Positions 32,476-40,780 of a DNA stretch of 60,476 bases are shown piece by piece. The notes beneath the pieces were generated by a model. The model was not told the DNA's origin, searched no databases, and saw nothing but the letters and a program-made list of their open reading frames with translations. The translations under genes and the position numbers were made by a program. The stretch comes from YA12-FULL-51-18 sp041665305 (GTDB lineage: Bacteria > Elusimicrobiota > Elusimicrobia > Elusimicrobiales > UBA9959), in assembly GCA_041665305.1 (NCBI GenBank), contig JBAYJD010000013.1, positions 1 to 60,476 on the forward strand. Reading direction: 5' to 3'. Within the stretch, counting starts at the first letter, position 1. Every line of letters starts with the position of its first letter.

Positions 32476-34095
32476 TCACCTCTCCTTACCGCTTTCCTGG
32501 GGCGCCGCCGCCCCGGTTACAGGCAGGGAAATAATAAAAGCTGTCCCGATGCCCGGCTGGCTTTCCACGCGGATCGTGCCGTGGTGCTGCTGGATGATGC
32601 CGTAGGAAATGGATAACCCCAGTCCCGTCCCCTGTCCCACCGGTTTGGTGGTAAAAAAAGGATCGAACACTTTGCCGAGATTCTCCGGAGGTATGCCGCA
32701 GCCGGTATCCTCGACCCTGAGGACGACCAGGCCGTCCTTGCGCGAAGCGCTGATCTTCAGAAGCCCGCCGTTTTTGCCTTCCATCGCCTGCCGCGCGTTG
32801 CCCAGGAGATTCAGATACACCTGTTCCAGCTGCGCCGGATCGCCCTGCACCACGGGAAGATCTTCGGGAAAATATTTTTGAACCTCGATATTCTCGCGCA
32901 TCAGGTCGTATTTCATCACCTGCAGACTCACCTCAAGCAGGGCGCGCAGATCCACGGCCTCATTATTTCCCTTTTTTTTACGGCTGAATTGAAGAAGATT
33001 CTGCACGATCTTGCGGCAGCGCTGGCTTTGCTGCAGTATGGACGCCACATCTTCGCGCTGGCTCGCGGAGAGGTCCTTGCTCTGAAGCATCAGTTCCGCG
33101 AAGCCCATGATCCCGGTAAGCGGATTATTGATCTCATGGGCGACCCCGGCCGCCAGTTTGCCGATGGCGGCCAGCTTCTCGGATTCCACCAGGTGGGCCT
33201 GCATTTTTTCTATCTCCCGCATTTTGTCGTCCAGTTCCCGGTAAAGCGTGGCGTTGTGTATGGCCTGCGAGATCTGGGAACAGAAAACAGAAGCGTACCG
33301 GAGGTCGGAGCCGGTGAACGGCGCCTCGCGGACGGTGCGGTTGGCGTTCAGGATCCCGAGCAGACGCCCTTCCATCACCAACGGGAAGACGATGGCGGAA
33401 CGGATCTCCCGGAGAGTGTCGATGTTGGTGAACCTCGCGTCCCCCTCCAGCGGCCCGTCGATAATGACCGGCCCAGCGCCCTGGGCGACCCTGCCCGCCA
33501 CCCTTTCTCCCAGGGCCAGGCGGGTTTTGGCCCGCTTGTCGTCGGACAGTCCGGCGGTCGCGCGGACCACCAGCCGCCCCTCGCCGTCCGCCAGCATGAT
33601 CGAAACATCGTCGGCTTTAAGGATACGGGTGGAAAGCCCGGCCATAACGGGCAGAAGCTCTTCCAGCTTGATGGAGGAGAAGATATTCTTACTGGCCTCA
33701 TAAACCCCGAGGAGGACTTTCAATTCGCTCCTTTCCAGGGCCTTATCTATGATGGCTAGGATCTCGTTAAGATCGAACGGTTTCTGCACGAAATCATATG
33801 CTCCCATCTTCATGGCGCTTACGGCCGTTTCTATCGTGCCGTAGCCGGTGGACATGATGACCTCGATATCGGGGTTTATTTTTTTCATGGCCTCAAGCAT
33901 TTCAAGCCCGCCCAGCCGGGGCATCTTGACGTCGCTGATGACAAGGTTGAAATTGTCTTTCCTGGCCTTTTCAAGCGCCTCTTCTCCGTTCTCCGCCGTG
34001 ATCACCGTATAATCGTGGGAACTGAGCTCGTACGAGAGCAGATCGCGGATCCCGGGCTCGTCGTCCACCACAAGTATTTTGACCTGGTCTTTCAT
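32476..34095 (-). CDS. Hybrid REC-GAF-histidine kinase
   Basis: 539 residues, no membrane helix. Receiver (5-120: VVDDEPG, phospho-Asp in LVISDVKMP, Lys in FVQKPFD), GAF-like domain (about 140-290), coiled linker, HisKA with His in GVAHEINNPLTGIMG, HATPase with NARQAMEGKNGG, DTGCGIPPENLG and GTGLGLSISYGI. An N-terminal receiver means its kinase can be switched by another kinase. It starts the run kinase - TonB receptor - binding protein - kinase - receiver, all on the minus strand. Its catalytic half closely resembles that of the kinase at 27658-29577, suggesting duplication. Confidence 0.92.
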   Translation of the reverse strand: MKDQVKILVVDDEPGIRDLLSYELSSHDYTVITAENGEEALEKARKDNFNLVISDVKMPRLGGLEMLEAMKKINPDIEVIMSTGYGTIETAVSAMKMGAYDFVQKPFDLNEILAIIDKALERSELKVLLGVYEASKNIFSSIKLEELLPVMAGLSTRILKADDVSIMLADGEGRLVVRATAGLSDDKRAKTRLALGERVAGRVAQGAGPVIIDGPLEGDARFTNIDTLREIRSAIVFPLVMEGRLLGILNANRTVREAPFTGSDLRYASVFCSQISQAIHNATLYRELDDKMREIEKMQAHLVESEKLAAIGKLAAGVAHEINNPLTGIMGFAELMLQSKDLSASQREDVASILQQSQRCRKIVQNLLQFSRKKKGNNEAVDLRALLEVSLQVMKYDLMRENIEVQKYFPEDLPVVQGDPAQLEQVYLNLLGNARQAMEGKNGGLLKISASRKDGLVVLRVEDTGCGIPPENLGKVFDPFFTTKPVGQGTGLGLSISYGIIQQHHGTIRVESQPGIGTAFIISLPVTGAAAPQESGKER

Positions 34096-34262
34096 AATGT
34101 ATATCCCGCCGAACCGCGATCCCCTATCATAGAATTTTGCGGTCCGCTCATACCCGTATCCCGCCAGCGATTATAGTACAAAATTATGCCGTGTTTTGCA
34201 TTTACAAATGCGCTTACGGCCGGATGTTTTGTATCATCTACATATATCAGGGAGGCCGACCA

Positions 34263-34793
34263 ATGCCGGTAGACAGGGAAGTGCTGGACGCGCAGCTTGC
34301 CGCGCTCGGGGATTTCGACAAGTGGTTCACCAGGAAGGAGCGCAGGCACCTGCATGAGGTGCTGACTCCCGGAGAGACTATCCATGCGATAACCAGCGGC
34401 CTCCTGGACGGCAACACCTGGCTTGTCACGGTGACGGACAGGCGGGTCCTTTTCCTTGACAAAGGAATAATCTACGGGCTCAAGCAAATGGAACTGCCCC
34501 TGTCCCATGTCAGCGCCGTTTCATATAAGACCGGCCTGCTCTTCGGCAAGATCCAGGTCTCGACCTCGGGCGGCACCAAGCTCATAGAGATGATAGAGAA
34601 AAAATACGTATCGAAAGTCGCGCAGAGCATCTCGGATCTCATCAACAAGATGAAAACGCCCGCCCATTCCGCCGAGGCCGCCGGCCGGAACGATGTGGTT
34701 TCACAGCTTGAACGCCTGGCGGCGCTTAAACGGCAGGGCATCCTGACCGACCTGGAATTCGCCGCGCAAAAAACCCGCATCCTCTCCCCGTAG
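34263..34793 (+). CDS. Bacterial PH-domain protein with C-terminal SHOCT
   Basis: 176 residues from the ATG at 34263 with GGGAGG eight bases upstream. Residues about 30-130 match the YokE-like bacterial PH domain (LTPGETIHAITSGLL, TWLVTVTDRRVLFLDKG, LPLSHVSAVSYKTGLLFG). A short SHOCT module ends the protein (QLERLAALKRQGILTDLEF). No signal peptide or membrane helix, so cytoplasmic. Such proteins are of unclear function; SHOCT segments are thought to mediate oligomerisation. It is transcribed divergently from the signalling run, with 167 bp between starts. Confidence 0.8.
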   Translation: MPVDREVLDAQLAALGDFDKWFTRKERRHLHEVLTPGETIHAITSGLLDGNTWLVTVTDRRVLFLDKGIIYGLKQMELPLSHVSAVSYKTGLLFGKIQVSTSGGTKLIEMIEKKYVSKVAQSISDLINKMKTPAHSAEAAGRNDVVSQLERLAALKRQGILTDLEFAAQKTRILSP

Positions 34794-34930
34794 GCCGCCC
34801 CCCGTCCGGCGAGCTTCCGTGCTTGCGCGGACGCCGTATCAGGGACTGTCTATAAAACTTTTAAGGAAACGGCAGGTCCGCGGGTTGGCGGGCGTACTGG
34901 GGGCATGGGCCGCCGGGCACGCTATCGGTC

Positions 34931-34955
34931 AAAAATTATTGCCGCAAAAATTTTT
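34931..34955. repeat. AT-rich palindromic element, second copy
   Basis: The 25-bp near-palindrome around TTGCCGCAA, flanked by runs of A and T, matches the reverse complement of the element at 15831-15850. A GCCGGGCAC block 20 bp to the left resembles the GC-rich hairpin also found beside the first copy. It lies in the 176-bp gap between convergent genes. Confidence 0.55.
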
Positions 34956-34969
34956 AATGGAACACGACT

Positions 34970-35779
34970 TCACTTGCCGGCGTGAGCGGCGGGGGCTTCG
35001 GCGGGCGCGGGCGGCGCCGGTTTCTTTTTTTCGTACAGGATCTTGGTGCCGATGAAGGTGTTTTCAAACAGGCTCCGGGCCGCATGGACGCTCACCCCGG
35101 CGCAGACATGCGGAAACGCCTCGTGAAGTTTTTTGTTCGGAGGCGGCCCGTGCACGATAAGCGGACTGTCGGTGAAAAGCACATACTCGCCAAGCCCGCC
35201 GCTCCGGGGGTCGCTGCCCACCTGCGGTGGCTCCCAGGTTATCTTCCCGTCCTTTTCCTGGACCTTTCCCCTCTCCGGGTGCGCATACCGTTCTTTTGAA
35301 ATTATGCGCGCGACCGGCGGCATATTCCGCCCCGCAGGACCGAAGACCCTGAGCGGCAGATATGAAAAAGGGTAATCCTTAAGCGCGTGATCGCCCCGCA
35401 TCAGCAGGATCTTTCCGGTTTCCTCGTTTATATCGACATAGGTGGTCATTATTTCAAGCTGTTTTTCAAGGAGGCGCTTTTCCTCCTGCAACGCCGCCCC
35501 TGCCTCATAGACCGTTTTTTTAGACCGGGCCCTGTTCTTGAGCGCTTCCTTGTAATCGTTTACATCCTTCACCTTAAGCTCGCGCAGGACGCGCAATTCC
35601 TCCAGCGCGGCCCCGGAGGCGGCCGCCTCTTCCTCCAAACGGCCGGCGTCGGCCCGCGCCGCGTTCAGTTTCAGCGTCGTCCTGTGATCGGCGAACCACA
35701 GGACGGCTAAAAATGCCGCGCCGGCCGCGACGGACCACGCGGCGTAAATTTCCCTGAACTTTTCGTCTTTAAGGGCCAT
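34970..35779 (-). CDS. Membrane-anchored YkuD-like protein with degenerate active site
   Basis: 269 residues: short cytoplasmic start, membrane helix about 12-30, a long coiled coil (about 38-112), then a C-terminal half that aligns with the neighbouring L,D-transpeptidase: EYVLFTDSPLIVHG and HEAFPHVCAGVSVHAARSLFENTFIGTKILY. First His (210), second His (224) and Cys (226) are present, but the GC of the SHGCxR motif is VC and the Arg is lost. It may be an inactive regulator or a divergent transpeptidase. It starts six bases after the neighbour's stop, so they are co-transcribed. The family link is my own alignment by eye. Confidence 0.65.
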   Translation of the reverse strand: MALKDEKFREIYAAWSVAAGAAFLAVLWFADHRTTLKLNAARADAGRLEEEAAASGAALEELRVLRELKVKDVNDYKEALKNRARSKKTVYEAGAALQEEKRLLEKQLEIMTTYVDINEETGKILLMRGDHALKDYPFSYLPLRVFGPAGRNMPPVARIISKERYAHPERGKVQEKDGKITWEPPQVGSDPRSGGLGEYVLFTDSPLIVHGPPPNKKLHEAFPHVCAGVSVHAARSLFENTFIGTKILYEKKKPAPPAPAEAPAAHAGK

Positions 35780-35785
35780 TGGATC

Positions 35786-36544
35786 TCAGTAAATGTAAAC
35801 TCGGGTACCGACGGGAGCAGCCCGATAGAGCTTCTCCAGGGCTTCCGCTCCCAGCCTTATGCAGCCGTGCGAAACCGGCCCGCCCAGGCTCGCCTCATTT
35901 TTTGTCCCGTGGATAAGATAACCGTCCCCGATATCAAGAGCGTACTTGCCCAATTCCCCTTCCACCTTGCGCGAAGGGTCGTCGGGCGGAGGAACGGGCT
36001 CTTTGTTCTCGACGAAAGCCCAGTCCGGCTTTATCCAGGCAGGGCTGTCTATTTTGGCGAGGACCCGGAACTCTCCTCTGGGAGTGGCGAATTGCCAGCT
36101 GCGGCCGGTTTTCCTGTCTTTTATCGTGCCGCCTTTTCCCACCGAGCAATCTGCTTCCCATAAAAGGCGCAGCCCTTTTTTAAAATACAGCTTATTGGCC
36201 CTGGTATCGACGGCAATATGCAGCTTGCCGTCCAGCCGGCCGCGGGTTTCCCTCCTGAGAGCTTCGACTTCGTCGGCTATGACTTTCTGGGTGCGCATAT
36301 AGCTCTTGTTCTCCGGGTACAAATCCAGAAGACTGCTGAAAAAAACGGCGTCTTCGGTCTGGGCGCGCACGGCTTTTTCAAGGTCCGCCTCCTCCGCCTT
36401 ATCAGCGGCGAGCGACATCGAGGCTTTAGCGAGGGCGGCGCGAGTCTCATGGAGCGCAAAAAGACGGACCGCCGTTCTGCCCAGAAGAACACAGCAGGCA
36501 AGAGCCCAAAACAGGAACAGCGGCCGCCGCAGCACTTTTTTCAT
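35786..36544 (-). CDS. L,D-transpeptidase (YkuD family)
   Basis: 252 residues with a membrane anchor (about 9-30), a coiled-coil stretch (about 35-100) and a YkuD domain (about 107-252). The active site is complete: His212 in YLIHGTKNEASLGG and SHGCIR at 225-230 with nucleophile Cys228 and Arg230. LGKYALDIGDG and TPRGEF are other conserved blocks. It should form 3-3 peptidoglycan cross-links or attach envelope proteins, facing the periplasm. It lies first in a two-gene unit with the degenerate paralogue downstream. The anchor and coiled coil are shared between both, hinting at a heterodimer (inference). Confidence 0.9.
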   Translation of the reverse strand: MKKVLRRPLFLFWALACCVLLGRTAVRLFALHETRAALAKASMSLAADKAEEADLEKAVRAQTEDAVFFSSLLDLYPENKSYMRTQKVIADEVEALRRETRGRLDGKLHIAVDTRANKLYFKKGLRLLWEADCSVGKGGTIKDRKTGRSWQFATPRGEFRVLAKIDSPAWIKPDWAFVENKEPVPPPDDPSRKVEGELGKYALDIGDGYLIHGTKNEASLGGPVSHGCIRLGAEALEKLYRAAPVGTRVYIY

Positions 36545-36692
36545 TTGTCAGCCTGAGTTCCGCGATCCGGCATGAACGAAACCCGCACCGGGCGCGATGA
36601 AACATTATTTTACAACATTATGTTGGGAAACGGGCGGAACGGCAATTCCGGGACAGGCCGGATAAATGAAGCCGGGGCCGTCGGTCCTGAGG

Positions 36693-37319
36693 TCAATCCG
36701 TCGCAAAGATCGACAACACATCCCCGACGATTATTTTCCTGTCGCCGGCGCTCAATTTGGACAATTCGGGCGACACGCGTTTAAGGCCCGCGCTAAGCAG
36801 CGCGTCCCTTATATTCTCATCCAGATCCTTTTTAAAATTATCCACCAGCGGCGAAAGCGAAAGGCGCAGGCGCCTCTTTGATCCGGCGCCGGCGCTGCCG
36901 CCGGCGGCGGACCCGGCGGACGGTTTCTTTTTGGCCACAAAGACCCGCCAGGGATTGGTCTTAAAGCCGTAATATTTGACCCTGGTGTTTTCGGTTATGT
37001 CCCAGGAAGCGGCGCTCCTGAAGATCGAGCGCAGCATTTTCACACCCGGCTTGAAACCGCGAAGGTCTGAAAAATCCCATCGGATGGAATAGTCGAACGC
37101 CACTCTTTCTCCGCCGCCGTCCTTTGAGATGTTCAGGATCAAAGGGCTCATCCCGGACGGAGCGGCACGGTTTTTTTCCGCCGCTGCGGGAAAAGCGGTT
37201 ACCGCGGGAACAGCCGAAGCCTCCGTGGCGGCCCCGGGGAACGCGACCTCCGGCTGGGTGGCATCGGCTAGGCCGCACCAGCAAACGCAAACTCCCGCTA
37301 GTATAAGACCGCTCTTCAT
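36693..37319 (-). CDS. Secreted hypothetical protein
   Basis: 208 residues with a signal peptide (about 1-20, CWCGLADA). An Ala/Pro-rich stretch leads into a beta-rich segment (LILNISKDGGGERVAFDYSIRWDF) and a conserved-looking block KTNPWRVFVAKKKPS, then a Gly/Ala/Ser linker and a helical basic C-terminus (RLRLSLSPLVDNFKKDLDENIRDALLSAG). I recognise no family. It lies 30 bp downstream of ssb on the same strand and may share its transcript. A periplasmic location is inferred from the signal peptide. Confidence 0.6.
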   Translation of the reverse strand: MKSGLILAGVCVCWCGLADATQPEVAFPGAATEASAVPAVTAFPAAAEKNRAAPSGMSPLILNISKDGGGERVAFDYSIRWDFSDLRGFKPGVKMLRSIFRSAASWDITENTRVKYYGFKTNPWRVFVAKKKPSAGSAAGGSAGAGSKRRLRLSLSPLVDNFKKDLDENIRDALLSAGLKRVSPELSKLSAGDRKIIVGDVLSIFATD

Positions 37320-37349
37320 AGGCCGTTCAAAACAGTTCCGGCAATAAAT

Positions 37350-37790
37350 TCAGAATGGGATATCCTCGATGCCGTCTCCGCCGGTCCCGGAGGATTTCGC
37401 GGCGGTCCGCTTCGCCGGTTCGCCGGCGGCCCCGCCCTCGCGCCTTTCCAGGAATTCTATTTCATCTCCGTAAACGACCATTTTAGACTGTTTTCTCCCG
37501 TCTTCCTTACCCGCCCACTCTTCCAGGACGAGATGTCCTTCGACATAGATCTGGCTGCCCTTGCGCAGGTATTTTTCCACCAGGTCCGCGAGCTTGCGGC
37601 CCGATTCGCGGTTGAACACCTTAAGGTCCACCCACACCGGAACTTCTTCCCACTGCCCGCTTTGCTGGTTCTTGCGGCGGTTGTTCACGGCAAAACCTAT
37701 ATTGGCGACCTTCCCTCCGTTGCTGAATTCTTTGATCTCCGGGTCCCGTGTCAACCGGCCTATAAGCATAACCTTATTCAAATTTGCCAT
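37350..37790 (-). CDS. ssb: Single-stranded DNA-binding protein
   Basis: 146 residues: an OB fold (about 1-110) with the SSB signature MANLNKVMLIGRLTRDPE, FAVNNRR and KGSQIYVEGHL, then a short Gly/Ala linker and the acidic interaction tail ending IEDIPF. It coats single-stranded DNA in replication, repair and recombination and recruits partner enzymes through the tail. This short-linker form is typical for many environmental phyla. It lies away from rpsF/rpsR, with which ssb often clusters, so it could be a second copy. Promoter not resolved. Confidence 0.95.
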   Translation of the reverse strand: MANLNKVMLIGRLTRDPEIKEFSNGGKVANIGFAVNNRRKNQQSGQWEEVPVWVDLKVFNRESGRKLADLVEKYLRKGSQIYVEGHLVLEEWAGKEDGRKQSKMVVYGDEIEFLERREGGAAGEPAKRTAAKSSGTGGDGIEDIPF

Positions 37791-37899
37791 GATCCGTCTC
37801 CTCTTATCCCGCGTATGATATCCCCACTACTGTAATAATACAAAAAAATATCCCGGAAACAACAGCCGCGTTCTTTCGGCTCCCCGGTAAAACCGGACG

Positions 37900-37971
37900 C
37901 CGGAGCACAGCGGAAGCGCCGCTATGCTCCGGTAGATCCGGAAAAACCGGTTTTGGCCGGTTTTTCCGGAT
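37900..37971. repeat. Two adjacent strong hairpins upstream of ssb
   Basis: Hairpin one has arms 37900-37913 and 37919-37932 (CCGGAGCA-type, one mismatch in 14). Hairpin two is perfect: ATCCGGAAAAACCGG at 37936-37950 and its complement at 37957-37971 around TTTTGG. The second could end transcription in either direction, but neither has a real U-run behind it. Confidence 0.8.
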
Positions 37972-37972
37972 G

Positions 37973-38059
37973 TTATTTAACCGCTATCCGGCACGCTTTA
38001 GCCATCTGCTGCTTTTGCAGGGTTATTTTCAGCACCCCGTCTTTATATACCATCGGCAT
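37973..38059 (-). pseudogene. Remnant of a small heat-shock protein (Hsp20), C-terminal tail
   Basis: The minus strand reads MPMVYKDGVLKITLQKQQ then MAKACRIAVK and stop. The YKDGVLKITL...IAVK pattern is the last beta strand plus C-terminal tail of alpha-crystallin-type Hsp20 proteins (usually NGVLTITLPK...KIEVK). Only 28 residues remain. Upstream the frame runs into the 106-residue gene at 38061-38381 with no further Hsp20 similarity, so the body of the gene has been lost, probably by deletion or replacement. It might still be translated by coupling to the TGA at 38061, but a function is unlikely. Confidence 0.6.
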
Positions 38060-38060
38060 C

Positions 38061-38381
38061 TCAGTTGGCGTTCGCCCACGCCTCTTCTCCGGCCTCCTCC
38101 CGGTCCCTTTGTTTAGGTTTTAAACGACCGTTCGGGACCTGCGCCGGCGCGGGGAGATCCGTCCTCAATTTCGAGAACTCCCTTTCAAGCGCCGCATAGA
38201 ACTTTTTGCAGTGGTGAAATCCGGCGAAGGCCCTGTTGCCGTATCTGAATTCGTGGGTCCTGTCCCCGGAGGACAGTGTGACAAGAAGGGAAAGATGTTC
38301 GTCCACGACCGAGCACTCGACGCCTTTTTCCGCGTAATAATCGATGATCTTCCGGGCGAAAACGGTTTTTTCACGAAGCAT
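38061..38381 (-). CDS. Hypothetical protein
   Basis: 106 residues, not recognised. A folded N-terminal part (MLREKTVFARKIIDYYAEKGVECSVVDE, then SLLVTLSSGDRTHEFRYGNRAF) looks like a small alpha/beta domain; the last 30 residues are charged and disordered (QRDREEAGEEAWANAN). Two cysteines, no signal peptide. An AGGAGG ribosome-binding site precedes the ATG, which supports real translation. The C-terminal tail abuts the Hsp20 remnant, so the tail may be a product of the rearrangement that removed that gene. Confidence 0.6.
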   Translation of the reverse strand: MLREKTVFARKIIDYYAEKGVECSVVDEHLSLLVTLSSGDRTHEFRYGNRAFAGFHHCKKFYAALEREFSKLRTDLPAPAQVPNGRLKPKQRDREEAGEEAWANAN

Positions 38382-38466
38382 AGCCCCTCCTTATTGTTTC
38401 ACCGCGGATTGGATATTTCATCAAAAAAATCCGCGCGCGCCTGCGCCGCGCTCCGCCCGGTTCAGC

Positions 38467-39417
38467 TCAGATCACGCGCAAAATAATTTTTCCACGCGCG
38501 TGCAGCGTCCGGCTCAGTTCCAGCGCTTTGCGGGCCTCCGACAGCGGGAATACGTTCTCAACGGGGACGACAAGCGCGCCCGTGTCAACCAGGCCGGCCA
38601 ATCCGGAAAGCTGGGAGGAATCGGGTTTGACCATGACCATCGCCCGACGGATGCCAGGGGTTTCCGCGTTCCCGGGAGAGGGCAGACCTACCGTCGACAC
38701 CAGGATCCCCCCGGGTTTAAGCGTTTTCAGGGAGCGCGTCTGGGTCTCGCCTCCGATAGTGTCCAAAACTACATCCATCCCGCTTACGACGCTTTCGAAG
38801 GGGTCGGAATTATAATCCACGAACTCATCGACGCCTAAAGTCCGCACAAAGTCGCTGTTTTTCCGCGAGGCCGTTCCGGTCACATGCGCGCCTTTCCATT
38901 GCGCCAGCTGGACCGCGAACCCGCCCACTCCGCCCGCCGCCCCGTGCACAAGTATTCTCTGGCCGGCCTGCAGCCGGGCGATATCGAACAGCGCCTGCCA
39001 CGCGGTCAGCCCGGCCAGCGCAAGGCCCGCGGCATGGACATGATCGATGGACACGGGCTTGCGCGCGATCTCAGAACTGCGCGCCACCAGATACTCGGCA
39101 TACGAGCCATCCCGGCCCGTATCCGGACGGCCGAAAACCTCGTCGCCCTTTTTAAACGCCGCGTCCGGCCCGGCGGCCTCCACCACCCCGGAAAAATCCC
39201 AGCCGGGCGTCAGCGGCAGCGTTCTTGTTTTGAACATTCCTTCCATGATCTTCCAGTCTATGGGATTGACGCCGGAGGCATGGACTTTGATAAGGACCTC
39301 GTCTTTTTCCGGTTCGGGACGCGGCGTATCCTCGTACTCAAGGACTTCCGGCCCTCCGAATCCGTGTATACGGACGGCTTTCATCGTCTGTGTTGCAACC
39401 CGCTGCATAGTTTTCAT
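38467..39417 (-). CDS. MDR-superfamily NADPH:quinone-type oxidoreductase
   Basis: 316 residues. GroES-like N-domain (ASGVNPIDWKIMEG, PGWDFSGVVEAAG, GDEVFGRP) and Rossmann domain with the nucleotide-binding motif HGAAGGVGGFAVQLAQ (about 158-173). No structural zinc cysteines, so it belongs to the zinc-free quinone oxidoreductase/enoyl reductase branch that uses NADPH to reduce quinones or activated double bonds. Substrate not determinable. AGGAGG lies five bases before the first ATG. It follows a FAD-dependent reductase on the same strand, 149 bp apart. Confidence 0.9.
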   Translation of the reverse strand: MKTMQRVATQTMKAVRIHGFGGPEVLEYEDTPRPEPEKDEVLIKVHASGVNPIDWKIMEGMFKTRTLPLTPGWDFSGVVEAAGPDAAFKKGDEVFGRPDTGRDGSYAEYLVARSSEIARKPVSIDHVHAAGLALAGLTAWQALFDIARLQAGQRILVHGAAGGVGGFAVQLAQWKGAHVTGTASRKNSDFVRTLGVDEFVDYNSDPFESVVSGMDVVLDTIGGETQTRSLKTLKPGGILVSTVGLPSPGNAETPGIRRAMVMVKPDSSQLSGLAGLVDTGALVVPVENVFPLSEARKALELSRTLHARGKIILRVI

Positions 39418-39440
39418 ATATTCCTCCTTTTTTTATCCCG

Positions 39441-39563
39441 CTAAAAAATTTTCGCCGCGCCCCGTCCTTCGGGGCGGGGGCCCTTGCCGCGACGATCAGG
39501 TTTTATAAAAGTGCCGCTCCGGTATTCTTCAAAAGCCGTTTCCAGTTCGGCTTCGGTGTTCAT
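39441..39563 (-). CDS. Possible 40-residue peptide
   Basis: A short frame starting MNTEAELETAFEEYRSGTF begins three bases past the reductase stop. The N-terminal half looks like an acidic helix; the second half (RRGKGPRPEGRG) is what a GC-rich hairpin (GCCCCG-N5-CGGGGC) yields in this frame, and its stop falls in a T-run behind that hairpin. It may be a small coupled gene or only a transcript end. Support is weak: no Shine-Dalgarno and no recognised homologue. Confidence 0.25.
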   Translation of the reverse strand: MNTEAELETAFEEYRSGTFIKPDRRGKGPRPEGRGAAKIF

Positions 39564-39565
39564 AA

Positions 39566-40762
39566 TTATGCCGCGATAAGTTTTTTCGCCGCTTCCACCC
39601 CGCGGCGGATCAGACCGCGCGCGGATTCCACCCTGTCCCAGACATTGCACATCATAACGCCGCGCACTTTCCCTTCCCTGGCGTAATAAAGTACGCCTTT
39701 CTCGTACGGCTTTTCCCAGTCCGCGCTGATCTCAAGGCGGGAGTCGACCTCGCCCACCGCCTCGTAGCCCAGCTCGAACAGGTCTGAGAAGAAATAGGGC
39801 ATATAGCCGTATTGTTCGCGCGCGCCCGCCATGTTGCGGCCGGCGGTTTTGCCCTGGTTAAGAGCGTTATCCCAGTGTTCCAGGCGCATCTGCCGGCCGA
39901 GCGCCTGGTACGGGAAGCGGGCGTTGTCGCCGGCGGCGTAAATCTCCGGGTGGGAGGTCCGCAGGTATCCGTCGACCGTGATCCCGTCCCCCGTTTCAAG
40001 CCCGGCGCCGGCCGCAAGCTCCGCCGAAGGCCCGATCCCGGCGCCGACGATTATAACATCCGAATCCAGCTTTTCGCCCCGGTCCGTACGGGTCGCGAAA
40101 CGTCCGCCCTCTTTTTCAAAAGACACGGGGGTGCGGCCCTTAAGTATGCGCACTCCTTTGCGCTCGAACAACGCCTCCATAGCTAACCCCATCTCCAGGG
40201 GGAACACTGTGTCGCAAAGGCAGGGCGCGGGATACACCATGGTCACCTCCACCCCGGTTTGCCGGAGCGCGGCGGCCATTTCCGAGCCGATGAAGCCCCC
40301 GCCGATTATCACGGCGGAGCTGCCGGGCAAGGCGAGCGATCTTATGCGCTGGTAGTCGTCCAGCGTGCGGTAATAGCAAACCCCGGGCAGCCAGGCGCCC
40401 GGGATGGGAAGGATATGCGGCGAACCGCCCGTGGCCAGCAGCAGTTTGCCGAAGCGGTAACTATCGCCCCGGTCGTCGGTTACCGTGCGCCGCGCCGCGT
40501 CCAGAGCCGCGGCCCTGCGGCCGAGCGCCAGGGCGATCCTGTTCTTATCGTAGTAGGCCCGGTCATGCACGAAGATCTCTTTAACGTCGGTTTTTCCGGA
40601 CCATAATTTTTTTGAAAGCGGCGGCCGTTCGTAGGGGAGGTGGCTCTCAGCGCCGAGCAGGATTATGGAGCGGGTCTTATCGAGTTCACGGATCCCCGCG
40701 GCCGCGGAGGCGCCCGCAAGCCCTCCCCCTACTATCAGATAATCGCAGCTGATACCGGACAT
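39566..40762 (-). CDS. FAD-dependent NAD(P)H oxidoreductase (ferredoxin/rubredoxin reductase type)
   Basis: 398 residues. FAD-binding DYLIVGGGLAGASAAAGI (about 7-24), PYERPPLSK, an NAD-binding second Rossmann motif AVIIGGGFIGSEMAAALR (about 150-167), and the FAD-closing YAAGDNARFP. This layout and the PPLSK signature are those of ferredoxin/rubredoxin/putidaredoxin reductases and AIF-like proteins; the C-terminal domain (EHWDNALNQGKTAGRNMAG) agrees. It should pass electrons from NAD(P)H to a small redox protein, not identified here. GGAGGAG precedes the ATG. Immediately upstream lies a GTP cyclohydrolase remnant. Confidence 0.9.
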   Translation of the reverse strand: MSGISCDYLIVGGGLAGASAAAGIRELDKTRSIILLGAESHLPYERPPLSKKLWSGKTDVKEIFVHDRAYYDKNRIALALGRRAAALDAARRTVTDDRGDSYRFGKLLLATGGSPHILPIPGAWLPGVCYYRTLDDYQRIRSLALPGSSAVIIGGGFIGSEMAAALRQTGVEVTMVYPAPCLCDTVFPLEMGLAMEALFERKGVRILKGRTPVSFEKEGGRFATRTDRGEKLDSDVIIVGAGIGPSAELAAGAGLETGDGITVDGYLRTSHPEIYAAGDNARFPYQALGRQMRLEHWDNALNQGKTAGRNMAGAREQYGYMPYFFSDLFELGYEAVGEVDSRLEISADWEKPYEKGVLYYAREGKVRGVMMCNVWDRVESARGLIRRGVEAAKKLIAA

Positions 40763-40780
40763 ACGCTCCTCCTTATCAGG

